From the NCBI GenBank assembly GCA_014239155.1, contig JAAZZQ010000072.1:1-64000 (forward strand): 64,000 bases of DNA, in the 5' to 3' direction. Shown here in pieces: positions 17,238 through 27,104 of this stretch. Numbering within the stretch: the first letter of the stretch is position 1; every line of letters begins with the position of its first letter. Made by a program: the position numbers and the translations under genes. The notes beneath the pieces were generated by a model that saw only the letters and a program-made list of their open reading frames with translations, did not search any database and had not been told where the DNA came from. This DNA comes from Lachnospiraceae bacterium (GTDB taxonomy: Bacteria; Bacillota; Clostridia; Lachnospirales; Lachnospiraceae).

Positions 17238-18179
17238 ATGGAGATGGAATTTAAGCACACATCTGTATTGCTTGAAGAAACGATTAAAGCGCTGGATATC
17301 AAACCTGATGGTATTTATTTGGATGGTACAATCGGGGGTGGAGGACATGCCTTTGAAGTGTGTAGAAGATTAGGGGAAAAAGGGCATTTTTATGGAATAG
17401 ACCAAGATGAGGCCGCCATAAAAGCAGCTAGTAAACGACTGGAAGAATTTGGGGAAAAAGTTACTATTTTTAGAGATAATTACTATAATGCAGGAGAGTT
17501 ACTTAAGGAGAATGGAGTAAAGTATGTAGATGGCATAATCCTTGATTTAGGTGTGTCATCATATCAGCTTGACACGGTGGAGCGTGGGTTTACTTACAAG
17601 CAGGATACCCCTTTGGATATGCGCATGGATCAGCGGCAGAAATTGACAGCGAGAATTATTGTCAATGATTATGACGAACAGGCGCTGTATCGAGTTATCA
17701 AAAATTACGGGGAAGAGCAGTTTGCAAAAAATATTGCAAAACATATTGTTCAGGCAAGAGAGCAAAAGCCAATAGAGACAACATTTGAACTAAATGAAAT
17801 TATTAAGGCGGCGATTCCGGCAAAGATGCGCGCATCAGGAGGACACCCTTCCAAAAGAACTTTTCAGGCAATTCGCATAGAGTGTAATCGCGAGTTGGAG
17901 GTGTTAAGGGAATCCCTGAGCAGTATGATTCATCTGTTAAATTCACAGGGGAGACTGTGTATAATCACTTTTCACTCATTGGAGGATCGGATTGTAAAAA
18001 ATTTTTTTAGGGAAATGGAAAATCCGTGTACTTGCCCACCAGAGTTTCCAGTGTGCGTTTGTGGGAAAATTCCCTATGGGAAAGTGATATCGCGCAAGCC
18101 TATTCTGCCTTCGTCGGAAGAGGCAGAAGCTAATCCGCGTTCAAAAAGTGCAAAGCTTAGAGTTTTTGAGCGGATATAA
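17238..18179 (+). CDS. rsmH: 16S rRNA (cytosine-1402-N4)-methyltransferase
   Basis: A 313-residue SAM-dependent methyltransferase (MraW) that methylates C1402 in the ribosomal P site. It has HTSVLLEE at the N-terminus, the SAM loop [22 protein letters not shown], the substrate region [14 protein letters not shown], and [12 protein letters not shown] near the C-terminus. Length is normal. AAAGGAA precedes the ATG; a second ATG two codons later is an alternative start. It follows mraZ across a repeat-filled gap of 187 bases. Confidence 0.97.
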   Translation: MEMEFKHTSVLLEETIKALDIKPDGIYLDGTIGGGGHAFEVCRRLGEKGHFYGIDQDEAAIKAASKRLEEFGEKVTIFRDNYYNAGELLKENGVKYVDGIILDLGVSSYQLDTVERGFTYKQDTPLDMRMDQRQKLTARIIVNDYDEQALYRVIKNYGEEQFAKNIAKHIVQAREQKPIETTFELNEIIKAAIPAKMRASGGHPSKRTFQAIRIECNRELEVLRESLSSMIHLLNSQGRLCIITFHSLEDRIVKNFFREMENPCTCPPEFPVCVCGKIPYGKVISRKPILPSSEEAEANPRSKSAKLRVFERI

Positions 18180-18230
18180 GACATACAATCCGTTTGCTTA
18201 TCATCTTAATAAGGAAAGGATATCTTTAGA

Positions 18231-18743
18231 ATGAGACATGCCAATTCAACAACAAGGACAAGACAAAGCACAGGCAGTCAGAGCAGAACACGAAATTCCA
18301 ATCAGAATTATGGTTATGTAGAGGGAAGCGCGGTTAGAAAATTACAGACCGCTCCCGCCAGACAGGAAAGGAAAAGACCAGTTTCTCGAACACGGTCTGT
18401 GCGCAGGACAAAAATAAAAGCAGTTCCTATGAATAAGGGCTATATTGCAGTGGCTGCGGTGGCGTTTGTGATTGTCTGTGTGGTGCTTATCGGTTACGTA
18501 AAGCTGCAATCAGATATAACCAATCATATTACAAGTATTTCTAAACTTGAAAGTCAATTAAATGAGATGCGTCTTGCAAATGATGAGACTTACACAAAAA
18601 TTATGAGTAGTATTGATCTTGAAGAAATCAAACGGATTGCAGTCAACGAGCTTGGAATGAAATATGCAAAAGAGGGGCAGGTTGTCGAGTACACTGGCGA
18701 GGGAAATGATTATGTGCGTCAGTATGGGGCACTACCTGAGTAA
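18231..18743 (+). CDS. FtsL-like cell division protein
   Basis: A 170-residue bitopic protein. The basic, Arg/Ser/Thr-rich cytoplasmic N-terminus (~65 residues) is followed by one membrane segment (~70-90), a coiled-coil stretch (~91-125, LQSDITNHITSISKLESQLNEM) and a short external tail. Architecture and position between rsmH and the class B PBP are those of FtsL, which joins FtsQ/DivIB and DivIC at the septum. Sequence similarity within FtsL is always low, so the call rests on topology and synteny. Confidence 0.8.
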   Translation: MRHANSTTRTRQSTGSQSRTRNSNQNYGYVEGSAVRKLQTAPARQERKRPVSRTRSVRRTKIKAVPMNKGYIAVAAVAFVIVCVVLIGYVKLQSDITNHITSISKLESQLNEMRLANDETYTKIMSSIDLEEIKRIAVNELGMKYAKEGQVVEYTGEGNDYVRQYGALPE

Positions 18744-18768
18744 AATACAATAGGTGCAGGTGAATTTG

Positions 18769-20967
18769 ATGGCAGAGAGACGTAGAAATCAAAGAGTCAG
18801 CACAAGAGCCGACAGAAAAAAGAGACGCAGACACAGAGCAAGTTTAAACAAAGTGAAATCAATGAAGCTGGCAGTGATGATGCTGATCATACTGCTGGCT
18901 TTTGCGGGATTGGGGGGACGTTTGTATGTGCTTGCCCGAGATAATCAGAATACATATCAGAAAAAGATTTTGTCACAACAGCGTTATGATTCCAAGACAT
19001 TGCCTTTTAAGCGGGGAAATATTCTTGATGTGAACGGGACAATTCTTGCGGCGAGCGAGAAAGTGTATAATGTGATTCTTGACTGTAAGGTTATGCTTGA
19101 TGATGAGTTGAATGAGGAACCTACATTAAATGCACTTTCTGAGTGTTTTGGATTGGATTTGTCGGAGTTACGAAAATTTGTAAAGGAAAATCCCAACTCA
19201 CAGTATCGTGTGCTTAAGAAAAGGATTTCTTATGATGAGATGAGTCCTTTTTTGGAGCGGAAAAATACACATAATGAAGAGGCTTCTAAAAGAAAGGGAG
19301 ATGAGAAGATTGGCATTATTGACGGTGTGTGGTTTGAGGAGGAATATATTAGGCGCTATCCTAACAAAACACTTGCCTGTGATGTCATTGGCTTTACCGG
19401 AACAGATAACAATGGTACATTCGGCCTAGAAGAGTACTACAATGATACCCTCAATGGTACGAACGGAAGGGAATATGGATATCTCAATGACGATGCGACA
19501 TTAGAGCGCACCACAGTGCCGGCGGTAGATGGGAGCACACTTGTAACCACAATTGATGCCAATATTCAGGCGATCTGTGAGAAATATATTAGACAGTTTA
19601 ACGAAGAACATTTGAATGAGGCAAGGGAGGGTCTTGGCGCATTCAATATTGCTGTGATTATTCAGGATTGTACAAACGGCGATATTAAGGCAATGGCAAG
19701 CTATCCAGATTTTGACTTGAACAATCCAAAAGATTTGTCTGCTTATTATTCGGCAGAAGAGCTTGCTCAGTTAGAGTCAAACCAAAAAGAATATTATAAA
19801 GTATTAAATGAATTATGGCGTAATTTTTGTATATCGGATACCTACGAACCGGGGTCTACGGCCAAGGCAATTACACTGGCTACGGGAATTGAGACTGGGA
19901 GGATTCTTGGAAATGAATCCTATTCGTGCGGCGGTGCACTAAGTGTAGGAGGTCATAATATTCGCTGTAATGTTCGCTCTGGTCATGGGACGCTTGGAGT
20001 CAGCGGTGCTTTGGAGCAGTCTTGTAATGTGGCCTTTATGAAAATGGGTGAGGCGATTGGTAAGAAACTTCTATTGCAGTTTCAACAGATTTTTAATATT
20101 GGTTTAAAGACAAATATTGATCTTGCTGGGGAAGCCAAAACAGCGTCAGTGGTGTTTAATGAAAATTCGATGAATGCTTCAGAACTTGCGACTGCTTCTT
20201 TTGGACAAGGGTATAATGTCACAATGATTGAGATGATTACAGCGTTTTCTTCTATTGTCAATGGGGGATATTACTATGAGCCGCATGTAGTGAGTAAGAT
20301 TACAAATTCTAATGGAGATACCATTAAAAATATTGAACCTAGAGTGTTAAAACAGACAATATCTGCAACGACTTCGGAACAGATGCGTCAATACTTGTAC
20401 GCCTCAGTTGCACAGGGAACAGGAAAGTCGGCGCGCCCAGCAGGGTATGCGATTGGCGGCAAGACAGGGACTGCGGAGATGGTTCCACGTGACCATACAA
20501 ATTATGTGGTTTCTTTTATTGGATTTGCACCGGCAGATAATCCCCAGATTGCAATTTACTGTGTGGTAGACCGACCGAATGTGGCAGACCAACCCCATGC
20601 GACATACGCGACAGGAATTGTTAGAAATATTTTGACAGAGGTACTTCCTTATCTTCACATTGCCAAGACAGAAGAAATGACGATTGCGGAGCAGGAAGAG
20701 ATTGACAGACTTCTTGGAGGTGTTGTGCAAGGAGAGACACCGGAAGGTGAAGATGGGAATACTCCCGAGGGAGACTCTGCGGAGGGGCAACAGGCGCCAA
20801 ATGGAGAGGACAATAATCCATCTGAAGGGGAAGGCAGTGGTGCGCCTGCCTATGTGGTTGATCCGGATACAGGCGAGCTGGTGAATCCAGTCACAGGGGA
20901 GAAGGCACAGATGGATTACAGTACAGAGGATAGTAATGATAATTTAAATGATAATAGTGGTGGATAA
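18769..20967 (+). CDS. Class B penicillin-binding protein (FtsI/PBP2B-like transpeptidase)
   Basis: A 732-residue membrane-anchored D,D-transpeptidase. It has a very basic N-terminus and one membrane segment (~35-55). A PBP dimerisation region with GRL and RGNILD follows, then the transpeptidase domain. The active-site triad is complete: STAK (Ser363), SCN (418-420) and KTG (565-567). The tail after ~residue 650 is acidic and rich in Gly, Pro and Asn, with repeated DPDTGE/NPVTGE-type units; no PASTA domain is seen. The frame is open to GTG 18754, but AGGTGA before ATG 18769 fits better. It is probably the septal transpeptidase FtsI, though SpoVD-type use is possible. Family R repeat begins at its stop codon. 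Confidence 0.92.
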   Translation: MAERRRNQRVSTRADRKKRRRHRASLNKVKSMKLAVMMLIILLAFAGLGGRLYVLARDNQNTYQKKILSQQRYDSKTLPFKRGNILDVNGTILAASEKVYNVILDCKVMLDDELNEEPTLNALSECFGLDLSELRKFVKENPNSQYRVLKKRISYDEMSPFLERKNTHNEEASKRKGDEKIGIIDGVWFEEEYIRRYPNKTLACDVIGFTGTDNNGTFGLEEYYNDTLNGTNGREYGYLNDDATLERTTVPAVDGSTLVTTIDANIQAICEKYIRQFNEEHLNEAREGLGAFNIAVIIQDCTNGDIKAMASYPDFDLNNPKDLSAYYSAEELAQLESNQKEYYKVLNELWRNFCISDTYEPGSTAKAITLATGIETGRILGNESYSCGGALSVGGHNIRCNVRSGHGTLGVSGALEQSCNVAFMKMGEAIGKKLLLQFQQIFNIGLKTNIDLAGEAKTASVVFNENSMNASELATASFGQGYNVTMIEMITAFSSIVNGGYYYEPHVVSKITNSNGDTIKNIEPRVLKQTISATTSEQMRQYLYASVAQGTGKSARPAGYAIGGKTGTAEMVPRDHTNYVVSFIGFAPADNPQIAIYCVVDRPNVADQPHATYATGIVRNILTEVLPYLHIAKTEEMTIAEQEEIDRLLGGVVQGETPEGEDGNTPEGDSAEGQQAPNGEDNNPSEGEGSGAPAYVVDPDTGELVNPVTGEKAQMDYSTEDSNDNLNDNSGG

Positions 20968-21098
20968 CGGTTCAGACAGGTCTGCGCATTTACTGCGCTG
21001 ACCGTATCAAAACATAGAGCGTGGAAGCATCCAGCCCCCCGCCAAAGACGATTTTCAATGGGCTGGATGCCGTAACAGTGAAGGTATCTGAACTGTTA
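20965..21098 (+). repeat. Dispersed structured repeat, family R, copy 1
   Basis: The outer arms are TAACGGTTCAG (20965-20975, overlapping the PBP stop codon) and CTGAACTGTTA (21088-21098). Hairpin 1 is GGTC-GCGC/GCGC-GACC with loop ATTTACT, followed by CCGT and AAAACAT. Hairpin 2 is GCATCCAGCCC/GGGCTGGATGC. A competing 3' hairpin, GTAACAGT/ACTGTTAC, shares bases with the outer arm. The same layout occurs at 25557 and 47864. Confidence 0.7.
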
Positions 21099-21162
21099 CA
21101 ATGAAGGAGTCAGCCCAACACAGAACTGAGCAGATTTGTTTTAACATATATACAAACCTGTA

Positions 21163-21197
21163 TTCATAAAATAATAGTGATATAAAAATTTTATGAA
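21163..21197 (+). repeat. Family E-like hairpin, copy 3 (short form)
   Basis: TTCATAAAA (21163-21171) and TTTTATGAA (21189-21197) form a perfect 9-bp stem. The loop carries TAGTGATATAAA, matching the family E loop although the stem sequence differs. It ends 12 bases before the next start codon and abuts its ribosome site. Confidence 0.5.
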
Positions 21198-21209
21198 ATA
21201 GAGGTAAAA

Positions 21210-22964
21210 ATGGCGAACCAGAACAGTACAGGAAGACGGAATATGACCATACAGAAAAAAAAGACCTTTGTACTGTGTGCGGTGTTGGTGGTGATGCTGT
21301 TGCTGCTTAGTGTGCGTGTAGGATATTTAATGTTGATGCGCTCGGATTATTACACGGCGCGCGCCACGGATTTACATGAGCGAGAGCGAGACATTAAGGC
21401 TGCAAGGGGAAGAATTATTGATGCGACAGGAACTGTCTTGGCAGATAATAAAACTGTCTGTACCATTTCCGTGATTCACAGCCAGATTCAAGATCCAGAA
21501 CAAGTAATTGATGTGTTGTGTCGCGAATTAGAGCTTTCTGAGGAATATGTGCGCAAGCGCGTGGAGAAATACAGTGCCAGAGAACGCATAAAAAGTAATG
21601 TGGAGAAGGAAATCGGGGATAGAATACGAAATTATGATATGGCAGGAGTGAAAGTGGATGAGGACTATAAACGGTACTATCCATATGATGATTTGGCATC
21701 TAAGGTGCTAGGTTTTACAGGGGGAGATAATCAAGGCATTATCGGTCTGGAAGTGGCTTATGAAAAGTATTTGACAGGCAAAAAAGGACAGATTCTCACA
21801 CTGACAGATGCGAGAGGGATTGAGCTGGATGGCATGGGGGAACGAAGAAAAGAGCCGATAGCAGGAAAAGATCTTTATATTAGTCTTGATGTAAATATTC
21901 AGAAGTATGCGACACAGCTTGCAAAGCAGGCATATGAGACAAAACAGGCAGCCGGAGTGTCTATTATTGTAATGAATGTCAATAATGGTGAGATTCTTGC
22001 AATGGTGGATGTGCCAGAGTTTCATTTAAATCAACCATACACGTTAATAGAGGAGTTTCAAGTGCAGCAGGAGACTACTGAGGAGAGCACGCAGGATTTG
22101 TTGAATAAAATGTGGAGAAATGGCTGTATTAATGATACTTATGAGCCGGGGTCCACATTTAAAATTATCACAGCGGCGGCAGGGCTAGAGAGCGGAGCCG
22201 TTCGTCTGGAAGATAATTTCTCATGTCCGGGGTTTATCATTGTGGACGACCGAAAGATTCGCTGTCATAAGGTCGCCGGACATGGTGCGGAAGATTTTAC
22301 TCATGCGGTTATGAACTCCTGCAATCCAGTATTTATTGCAGTAGGGTTAAGAATTGGTGTGGAGCGTTACTATGAGTATTTTACAAAGTTTGGATTGAAG
22401 CAAAGGACAGGAATTGACCTGCCGGGAGAGGCAGGAACAATTATGCATCAGCTAGATAAAATTGGTGATGTGGAACTTGCAACGATTTCATTTGGGCAGT
22501 CTTTTCAGATTACACCAGTGCGGTTGATGACAACAGTAGCAGGATTGATTAATGGTGGAAATCTAGTGACGCCCCATTTTGGAGTCAAGGCAGTAAATGC
22601 AGACGGCACGTCTGTTGATGAGTTTGCATATCCAATATCAGAAGGGATTATATCGGCAGATACGACGGAAAAATTAAAATATGTTTTGGAGCAGGTCGTG
22701 GAAAATGGTGGTGGTAAGAATGGCTATGTAGAAGGCTTTCGCATAGGTGGCAAGACAGCTACAAGTCAGACACTTCCGAGGGGAAGTGGTAGATATATCG
22801 CTTCCTTTCTGGGATTTGCACCGGCAGATAACCCGAAAGTGATGGCGCTTGCCATAATTGATACCCCGCAAGGAACTTATTATGGAGGTCAGATAGCAGC
22901 GCCGGTTGTGCGTCAATTATTTGAGAATATTCTCCCATATTTGGATAAGATTGGTTATCAGTGA
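21210..22964 (+). CDS. Class B penicillin-binding protein (SpoVD/PBP2-like), KTG motif altered to KTA
   Basis: A 584-residue transpeptidase. It has a short basic N-terminus, one membrane segment (~20-45), a dimerisation region with RGRIIDATG, and a transpeptidase domain. STFK (Ser315-Lys318) and SCN (370-372) are intact. The third motif reads Lys515-Thr-Ala-Thr (GGKTATSQ) instead of Lys-Thr-Gly. No PASTA domain is present. AGAGGT precedes the ATG. It sits between another class B PBP and murD, so it may be the sporulation or elongation partner of the septal enzyme. It appears active otherwise: the frame is intact and the spacing of the motifs is normal. Confidence 0.9.
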   Translation: MANQNSTGRRNMTIQKKKTFVLCAVLVVMLLLLSVRVGYLMLMRSDYYTARATDLHERERDIKAARGRIIDATGTVLADNKTVCTISVIHSQIQDPEQVIDVLCRELELSEEYVRKRVEKYSARERIKSNVEKEIGDRIRNYDMAGVKVDEDYKRYYPYDDLASKVLGFTGGDNQGIIGLEVAYEKYLTGKKGQILTLTDARGIELDGMGERRKEPIAGKDLYISLDVNIQKYATQLAKQAYETKQAAGVSIIVMNVNNGEILAMVDVPEFHLNQPYTLIEEFQVQQETTEESTQDLLNKMWRNGCINDTYEPGSTFKIITAAAGLESGAVRLEDNFSCPGFIIVDDRKIRCHKVAGHGAEDFTHAVMNSCNPVFIAVGLRIGVERYYEYFTKFGLKQRTGIDLPGEAGTIMHQLDKIGDVELATISFGQSFQITPVRLMTTVAGLINGGNLVTPHFGVKAVNADGTSVDEFAYPISEGIISADTTEKLKYVLEQVVENGGGKNGYVEGFRIGGKTATSQTLPRGSGRYIASFLGFAPADNPKVMALAIIDTPQGTYYGGQIAAPVVRQLFENILPYLDKIGYQ

Positions 22965-23004
22965 TTATAGTTGTTATGGTAGGAAAAGGGTTGAAGTAGG
23001 AGTT

Positions 23005-24390
23005 ATGATTGAGGTTAGAAATAGACGTGTGATTGTTGTTGGAACTGGAAAGAGTGGTATTGGTTCTGCTGTGTTGCTTGAGAGACATGGCGCGTTGCCA
23101 GTTCTGTACGATGGGAATGAAAAAGTAGATATTGAGTCAGTGAAGGCTTTGATGCGAGAACGTCTTGGGTACGATACCCGAGCAGAATTTTATATTGGAG
23201 CTTTTGCAAAGGAAATTATAGAGGGAGTGGAATTGGCAGTGCTGAGTCCGGGTGTCCCCGTGGACGCAGATTTTGTAGTGTATATGAAAGCACAGGGAAT
23301 TCATATTTGGGGAGAGATTGAGCTTGCCTATCACTATGCGAAGGGAAGAGTGCTTGCAATTACGGGAACAAACGGAAAGACAACGACAACATCGCTGGTG
23401 GGACAGATTATGCAGGAGTACTATAAGGATGCCTATATTGTTGGAAATATTGGAAATCCATATACAGAAGCGGCGCCGCTTATGCACACAGACACAGTAT
23501 CGGTTGCGGAAATTTCAAGTTTTCAGCTTGAGACTATCGAGAATTTCCACCCGCAAGTATCGGCAATTTTAAATATCACCCCAGACCATTTAAATCGTCA
23601 TCATACAATGGAAAACTATGTGGCTGCAAAGGAAGCGGTGACAAAAAATCAGACGAAAGCGGATTTTTGTATTTTGAATTATGAAAACGAATATACTAGA
23701 AAATTTGGAGAGAGATGTCCGGCAAAAGTAATTTATTTTTCCTCTGCACAAAAATTGGAGAAAGGTCTTTACTGTGAGGGGGAAGAAATTTATCTTGCCG
23801 TAGATGGCAAAACGGAACATCTTTTGAATGTAAAGACAGATATGAACCTTGTGGGGATTTGCAATATTGAAAATGTAATGGCAGCAATTGGGATTAGCAT
23901 GTGTGCGGGTGTACCAATGGAAAATATTCTGGATACTGTTCGACGGTTTGTGGCGGTAGAACATCGAATTGAGTATGTTGCGACCAAGAGAGGGGTCAGA
24001 TACTACAATGATTCCAAGGCGACCAATACAGATGCGGCGATTCAGGGAATCAAAGCGATGGATAGACCAACAATCCTAATTGGAGGGGGATATGACAAGG
24101 GCAGTATTTACGATGATTGGATACGCTGTTTTGACGGAAAAGTAAAGAAGTTCGTTTTGATCGGACAGACGCGGGAAAAAATAGCAGACTGTGCAGTGAA
24201 ATATGGATTTTTAAAGGAGGATATTTTCTTTGCAGACACTTTTACGGAGGCATTAGATATTTGTGTGCGGGAGGCTATGGCTGGGGATGCAGTACTTTTG
24301 TCACCTGCATGTGCAAGTTGGGGAATGTTTCCAAATTATGAAGTGCGCGGCAGACAATTCAAGGAGTATGTAAAGCGTCTGAAGGAGTGA
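23005..24390 (+). CDS. murD: UDP-N-acetylmuramoyl-L-alanine--D-glutamate ligase
   Basis: A 461-residue Mur ligase that adds D-glutamate to UDP-MurNAc-L-Ala with ATP. It has an N-terminal Rossmann part (VIVVGTGKSGIGSA), the P-loop GTNGKTT (121-127), EISSFQLE, NITPDHLNRH, and YNDSKATNTDA in the C-terminal domain. The frame is open to 22906 inside the preceding PBP gene. The start at 23005 has a TAGGAG site and matches family N-termini. It runs into ftsW with only four bases between stop and start. Confidence 0.96.
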   Translation: MIEVRNRRVIVVGTGKSGIGSAVLLERHGALPVLYDGNEKVDIESVKALMRERLGYDTRAEFYIGAFAKEIIEGVELAVLSPGVPVDADFVVYMKAQGIHIWGEIELAYHYAKGRVLAITGTNGKTTTTSLVGQIMQEYYKDAYIVGNIGNPYTEAAPLMHTDTVSVAEISSFQLETIENFHPQVSAILNITPDHLNRHHTMENYVAAKEAVTKNQTKADFCILNYENEYTRKFGERCPAKVIYFSSAQKLEKGLYCEGEEIYLAVDGKTEHLLNVKTDMNLVGICNIENVMAAIGISMCAGVPMENILDTVRRFVAVEHRIEYVATKRGVRYYNDSKATNTDAAIQGIKAMDRPTILIGGGYDKGSIYDDWIRCFDGKVKKFVLIGQTREKIADCAVKYGFLKEDIFFADTFTEALDICVREAMAGDAVLLSPACASWGMFPNYEVRGRQFKEYVKRLKE

Positions 24391-24394
24391 TAAT

Positions 24395-25546
24395 GTGGCA
24401 AGACAAACAGTTAAATTCCGAAGCAGTAAGCATAATATGGACTATGTATTGTTGACAGTGGTACTATTCTTGGTCGGCTTTGGTCTATTAATGATTTATT
24501 CTGTCAGTTCTTATGAGGCGGGAGTGGAGTATGGAAATTCAGCTTTTTATCTACGAAATCAGGCACAGAATACAGTAGTTGGGTTTATTGCTCTGTTTAT
24601 TATGATTAAGTTTCCCTATAAAGCACTTCAGAAAATGGATGTTATGGCAATTGTCGTCTCTGCGATATTGATTATATTGGTGAAATCGCCAATTGGTGTC
24701 AGCAGAAATGGTGCAAGTCGATGGATTAATGTAGGAATCACAACCTTTCAACCTGCAGAGGTTGCTAAAATTGGTGTTATTATCTATCTGGCAAGTATTA
24801 TTCAGCGCCTGGAAAGTATTGGAAAAAATGTGATTCGAACGCCAAAAGGGCTTGCGGTTATCTTAGTGCCGCCCATAGTGATAGCGGGTCTTGTCTATAC
24901 GCTGACCAACAACTTGAGTTCAGCGATTATCATTATGGGGATTGCAGTTGCTATGCTTTTTGTGGCGGTGCCAGATTACAAATGGTTTGTGGCAATTGGT
25001 GTGACTGGCATTGCGATGGTGACAGCACTTGTCATGTATGTATCTGGCGCAGATGCATCGGATTCAAACTTCCGTCTGGCGCGAGTGAAAGCGTGGTTGG
25101 AACCAGAAGCTTTCAGCACAGATAAGGCATTCCAGACATTACAGGCGTTGTATGCAATTGGTTCTGGCGGCATTTGGGGGAAAGGGCTAGGGCAGAGTAT
25201 GCAGAAAAGGGGATTTTTGCCAGAAGCGCAGAATGACATGATTTTTTCTATTATTTGTGAAGAGTTGGGATTGTTTGGGGCGCTGGCAATTATTTTGCTG
25301 TTTGTAGTGCTAATTTGGAGTTGCATGGTGATTGCCAACAAAACTGTGGATCGGTTTGGAGCACTTTTGGTTGTGGGAGTGATGGCACACTATGCGATAC
25401 AGGTCATACTAAATATTGCAGTTGTGACCAACACAATACCCAATACGGGTATTACATTGCCTTTTATTAGTTATGGAGGGACTTCGACGTTATTTTTGTT
25501 GACAGAGATTGGTATTGTGCTCAATGTGAGCAAGAGTTGCCGTTAA
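24395..25546 (+). CDS. ftsW: FtsW/RodA/SpoVE-family peptidoglycan glycosyltransferase
   Basis: A 383-residue SEDS protein with about ten membrane segments. Conserved parts include YSVSSYEA near the first loop, GASRWINVG, FQPAEVAKIG, the PEAQNDMIFSIICEELG loop and the C-terminal PFISYGGTS. SEDS proteins polymerise lipid II glycan with a partner class B PBP. The start is GTG, with GAAGGAG inside the end of murD (coupled translation). In this position it could be FtsW or its sporulation homologue SpoVE; the two cannot be separated by eye. Confidence 0.93.
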   Translation: MARQTVKFRSSKHNMDYVLLTVVLFLVGFGLLMIYSVSSYEAGVEYGNSAFYLRNQAQNTVVGFIALFIMIKFPYKALQKMDVMAIVVSAILIILVKSPIGVSRNGASRWINVGITTFQPAEVAKIGVIIYLASIIQRLESIGKNVIRTPKGLAVILVPPIVIAGLVYTLTNNLSSAIIIMGIAVAMLFVAVPDYKWFVAIGVTGIAMVTALVMYVSGADASDSNFRLARVKAWLEPEAFSTDKAFQTLQALYAIGSGGIWGKGLGQSMQKRGFLPEAQNDMIFSIICEELGLFGALAIILLFVVLIWSCMVIANKTVDRFGALLVVGVMAHYAIQVILNIAVVTNTIPNTGITLPFISYGGTSTLFLLTEIGIVLNVSKSCR

Positions 25547-25556
25547 AAGTAGATTT

Positions 25557-25706
25557 GTTACTGTTCACATAGGACTTAGCATTTACTGCTAAGTCCGTGC
25601 CAAAACATGCATATAGCAAGTAAAAATCCATTTGCGCAACGAATTTGTTCGTTTTGTAAATTTTGCATGGATTTTTATCTGTTACTGGAACGGAGTGAAC
25701 AGTAAC
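25557..25706 (+). repeat. Dispersed structured repeat, family R, copy 2 (best preserved)
   Basis: The outer arms GTTACTGTTCAC (25557-25568) and GTGAACAGTAAC (25695-25706) are perfectly complementary. Hairpin 1 is GGACTTAGC/GCTAAGTCC (25572-25596) with loop ATTTACT, followed by CCGT and AAAACAT. Hairpin 2 is TAAAAATCCAT/ATGGATTTTTA (25621-25677). A competing 3' hairpin, GTTACTG/CAGTAAC (25681-25706), would break the outer stem. It lies between ftsW and the murA promoter. Confidence 0.75.
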
Positions 25707-25725
25707 GTAGATTTTTTGTGAGTGG

Positions 25726-25756
25726 TTGACATTTTTAATGGCTTCCTGCATATAAT
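25726..25756 (+). promoter_or_regulatory. murA promoter
   Basis: TTGACA (25726-25731) and TATAAT (25751-25756) are both consensus but separated by 19 bases, slightly long. The predicted start is ~15 bases before the ribosome site, giving a short leader. It makes murA at least partly independent of the upstream dcw genes. Confidence 0.7.
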
Positions 25757-25788
25757 ATTATGATTGATATAATGATGTGGTGAAGCCT

Positions 25789-27102
25789 ATGACCCATTGT
25801 AGGGATAATGAGTCGATATGGATAGAGGGAAAAAGACCGCTGAATGGCAGAATACAGATACAAGGGTCTAAAAATGCAGCGCTTCCAATATTGGCGGCAT
25901 GTATGCTGATACCCGGGAAGTGCGTGCTAAAAGGCTGCCCGGATATCACTGATATCAAGTGTATGTGCAGTCTTTTGCAAAGCACTGGTGCAGAGGTGGA
26001 AATATGTGGTATGAAAACAGGAAATCAGATTACAGTCGATACGCGAAATGTGAGGAAGCACCGACTGCCTGAAAAATATGTTTCTGCCATGCGTTCTTCT
26101 GTGGTGCTGATGGGAGCGATGCTTGGACGACTCGGCGAGGTTTGTGTCAATTATCCCGGTGGCTGTGTGATTGGTGAGAGACCAATTGATTTGCATTTGT
26201 GTGGATTGGAAAAGCTTGGCGCACAAATATGGACGGAAGGAAATCATATCCATGCCTACGCTGATGAGTTGAGAGGTACAGTGATTGAACTGCCGTTTCC
26301 GAGTGTGGGGGCAACTCAAAATATTATTATGGCAGCGGTGACAGCGCAGGGGACGACCGTGATTAAAAATGCGGCGCGGGAGCCGGAAGTTACAGAGTTG
26401 TGTAAATTTTTGAATCGGGCAGGCGCCAAGATTGATTATGCAGGTGCTTTTTTGCCAGAGGGAAGGATTGTCATTTATGGGATAGAATTATCTAGGCTTC
26501 ATGAAGTTTCATATGAGATTATCACAGACCGAATCGTTGCCGGAACGTATTTGTTCGCCGCACTGGCAGCAGGCGGAGAGGTGACACTGGAAAACATTCC
26601 CATCGGACAGCTAGATAGTACCTGTGATATTATAACAAGGATGGGGGCGGCTATCGCCTTAGATGAGGACAGGAATGAGGTGACGATTTATGCAGATGAC
26701 AGAAGTAAAATTTTCAATATTCCATACGTAGAAACACAGGTGTATCCGGCATTTCCAACGGATCTTCAATCACCACTGATCGCGGCAGCATGTATGGCGA
26801 AAGGACAGTTAAAAGTTCGGGAAAAGATTTTCTCTAGCAGATTCCGCATTGTGGAAGAGCTGCGGCGCATGGGTGCAGATGTGACTGTGGAAGGAGATTT
26901 GGCGGTGGTTACAGGTGGCAGAGAACTAGAAGGGCGCACTGTCATAGCGCGGGAGCTAAGAGGAGGTGCGGCGCTTGTCATAGCAGGTTTGTGTGCGTCT
27001 GGTATTACAACGGTTACAGATTCAGGCTATATTGAACGAGGATATCAGGATATTGTAGGAGATCTTACAAAGCTTGGAGCGCGTATCAAAAATAGAAATT
27101 GA
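25789..27102 (+). CDS. murA: UDP-N-acetylglucosamine 1-carboxyvinyltransferase
   Basis: A 437-residue enolpyruvyl transferase that starts peptidoglycan synthesis by adding enolpyruvate from PEP to UDP-GlcNAc. It has SKNAALPILAA at the N-terminus, the catalytic loop PGGCVIGERPIDLHL with Cys126 (the residue alkylated by fosfomycin in sensitive enzymes) and FPTDLQSP. The frame is open to GTG 25777, but GGTGA five bases before ATG 25789 supports the later start. It is located between two family R repeats and has its own promoter. Confidence 0.96.
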   Translation: MTHCRDNESIWIEGKRPLNGRIQIQGSKNAALPILAACMLIPGKCVLKGCPDITDIKCMCSLLQSTGAEVEICGMKTGNQITVDTRNVRKHRLPEKYVSAMRSSVVLMGAMLGRLGEVCVNYPGGCVIGERPIDLHLCGLEKLGAQIWTEGNHIHAYADELRGTVIELPFPSVGATQNIIMAAVTAQGTTVIKNAAREPEVTELCKFLNRAGAKIDYAGAFLPEGRIVIYGIELSRLHEVSYEIITDRIVAGTYLFAALAAGGEVTLENIPIGQLDSTCDIITRMGAAIALDEDRNEVTIYADDRSKIFNIPYVETQVYPAFPTDLQSPLIAAACMAKGQLKVREKIFSSRFRIVEELRRMGADVTVEGDLAVVTGGRELEGRTVIARELRGGAALVIAGLCASGITTVTDSGYIERGYQDIVGDLTKLGARIKNRN

Positions 27103-27104
27103 TA

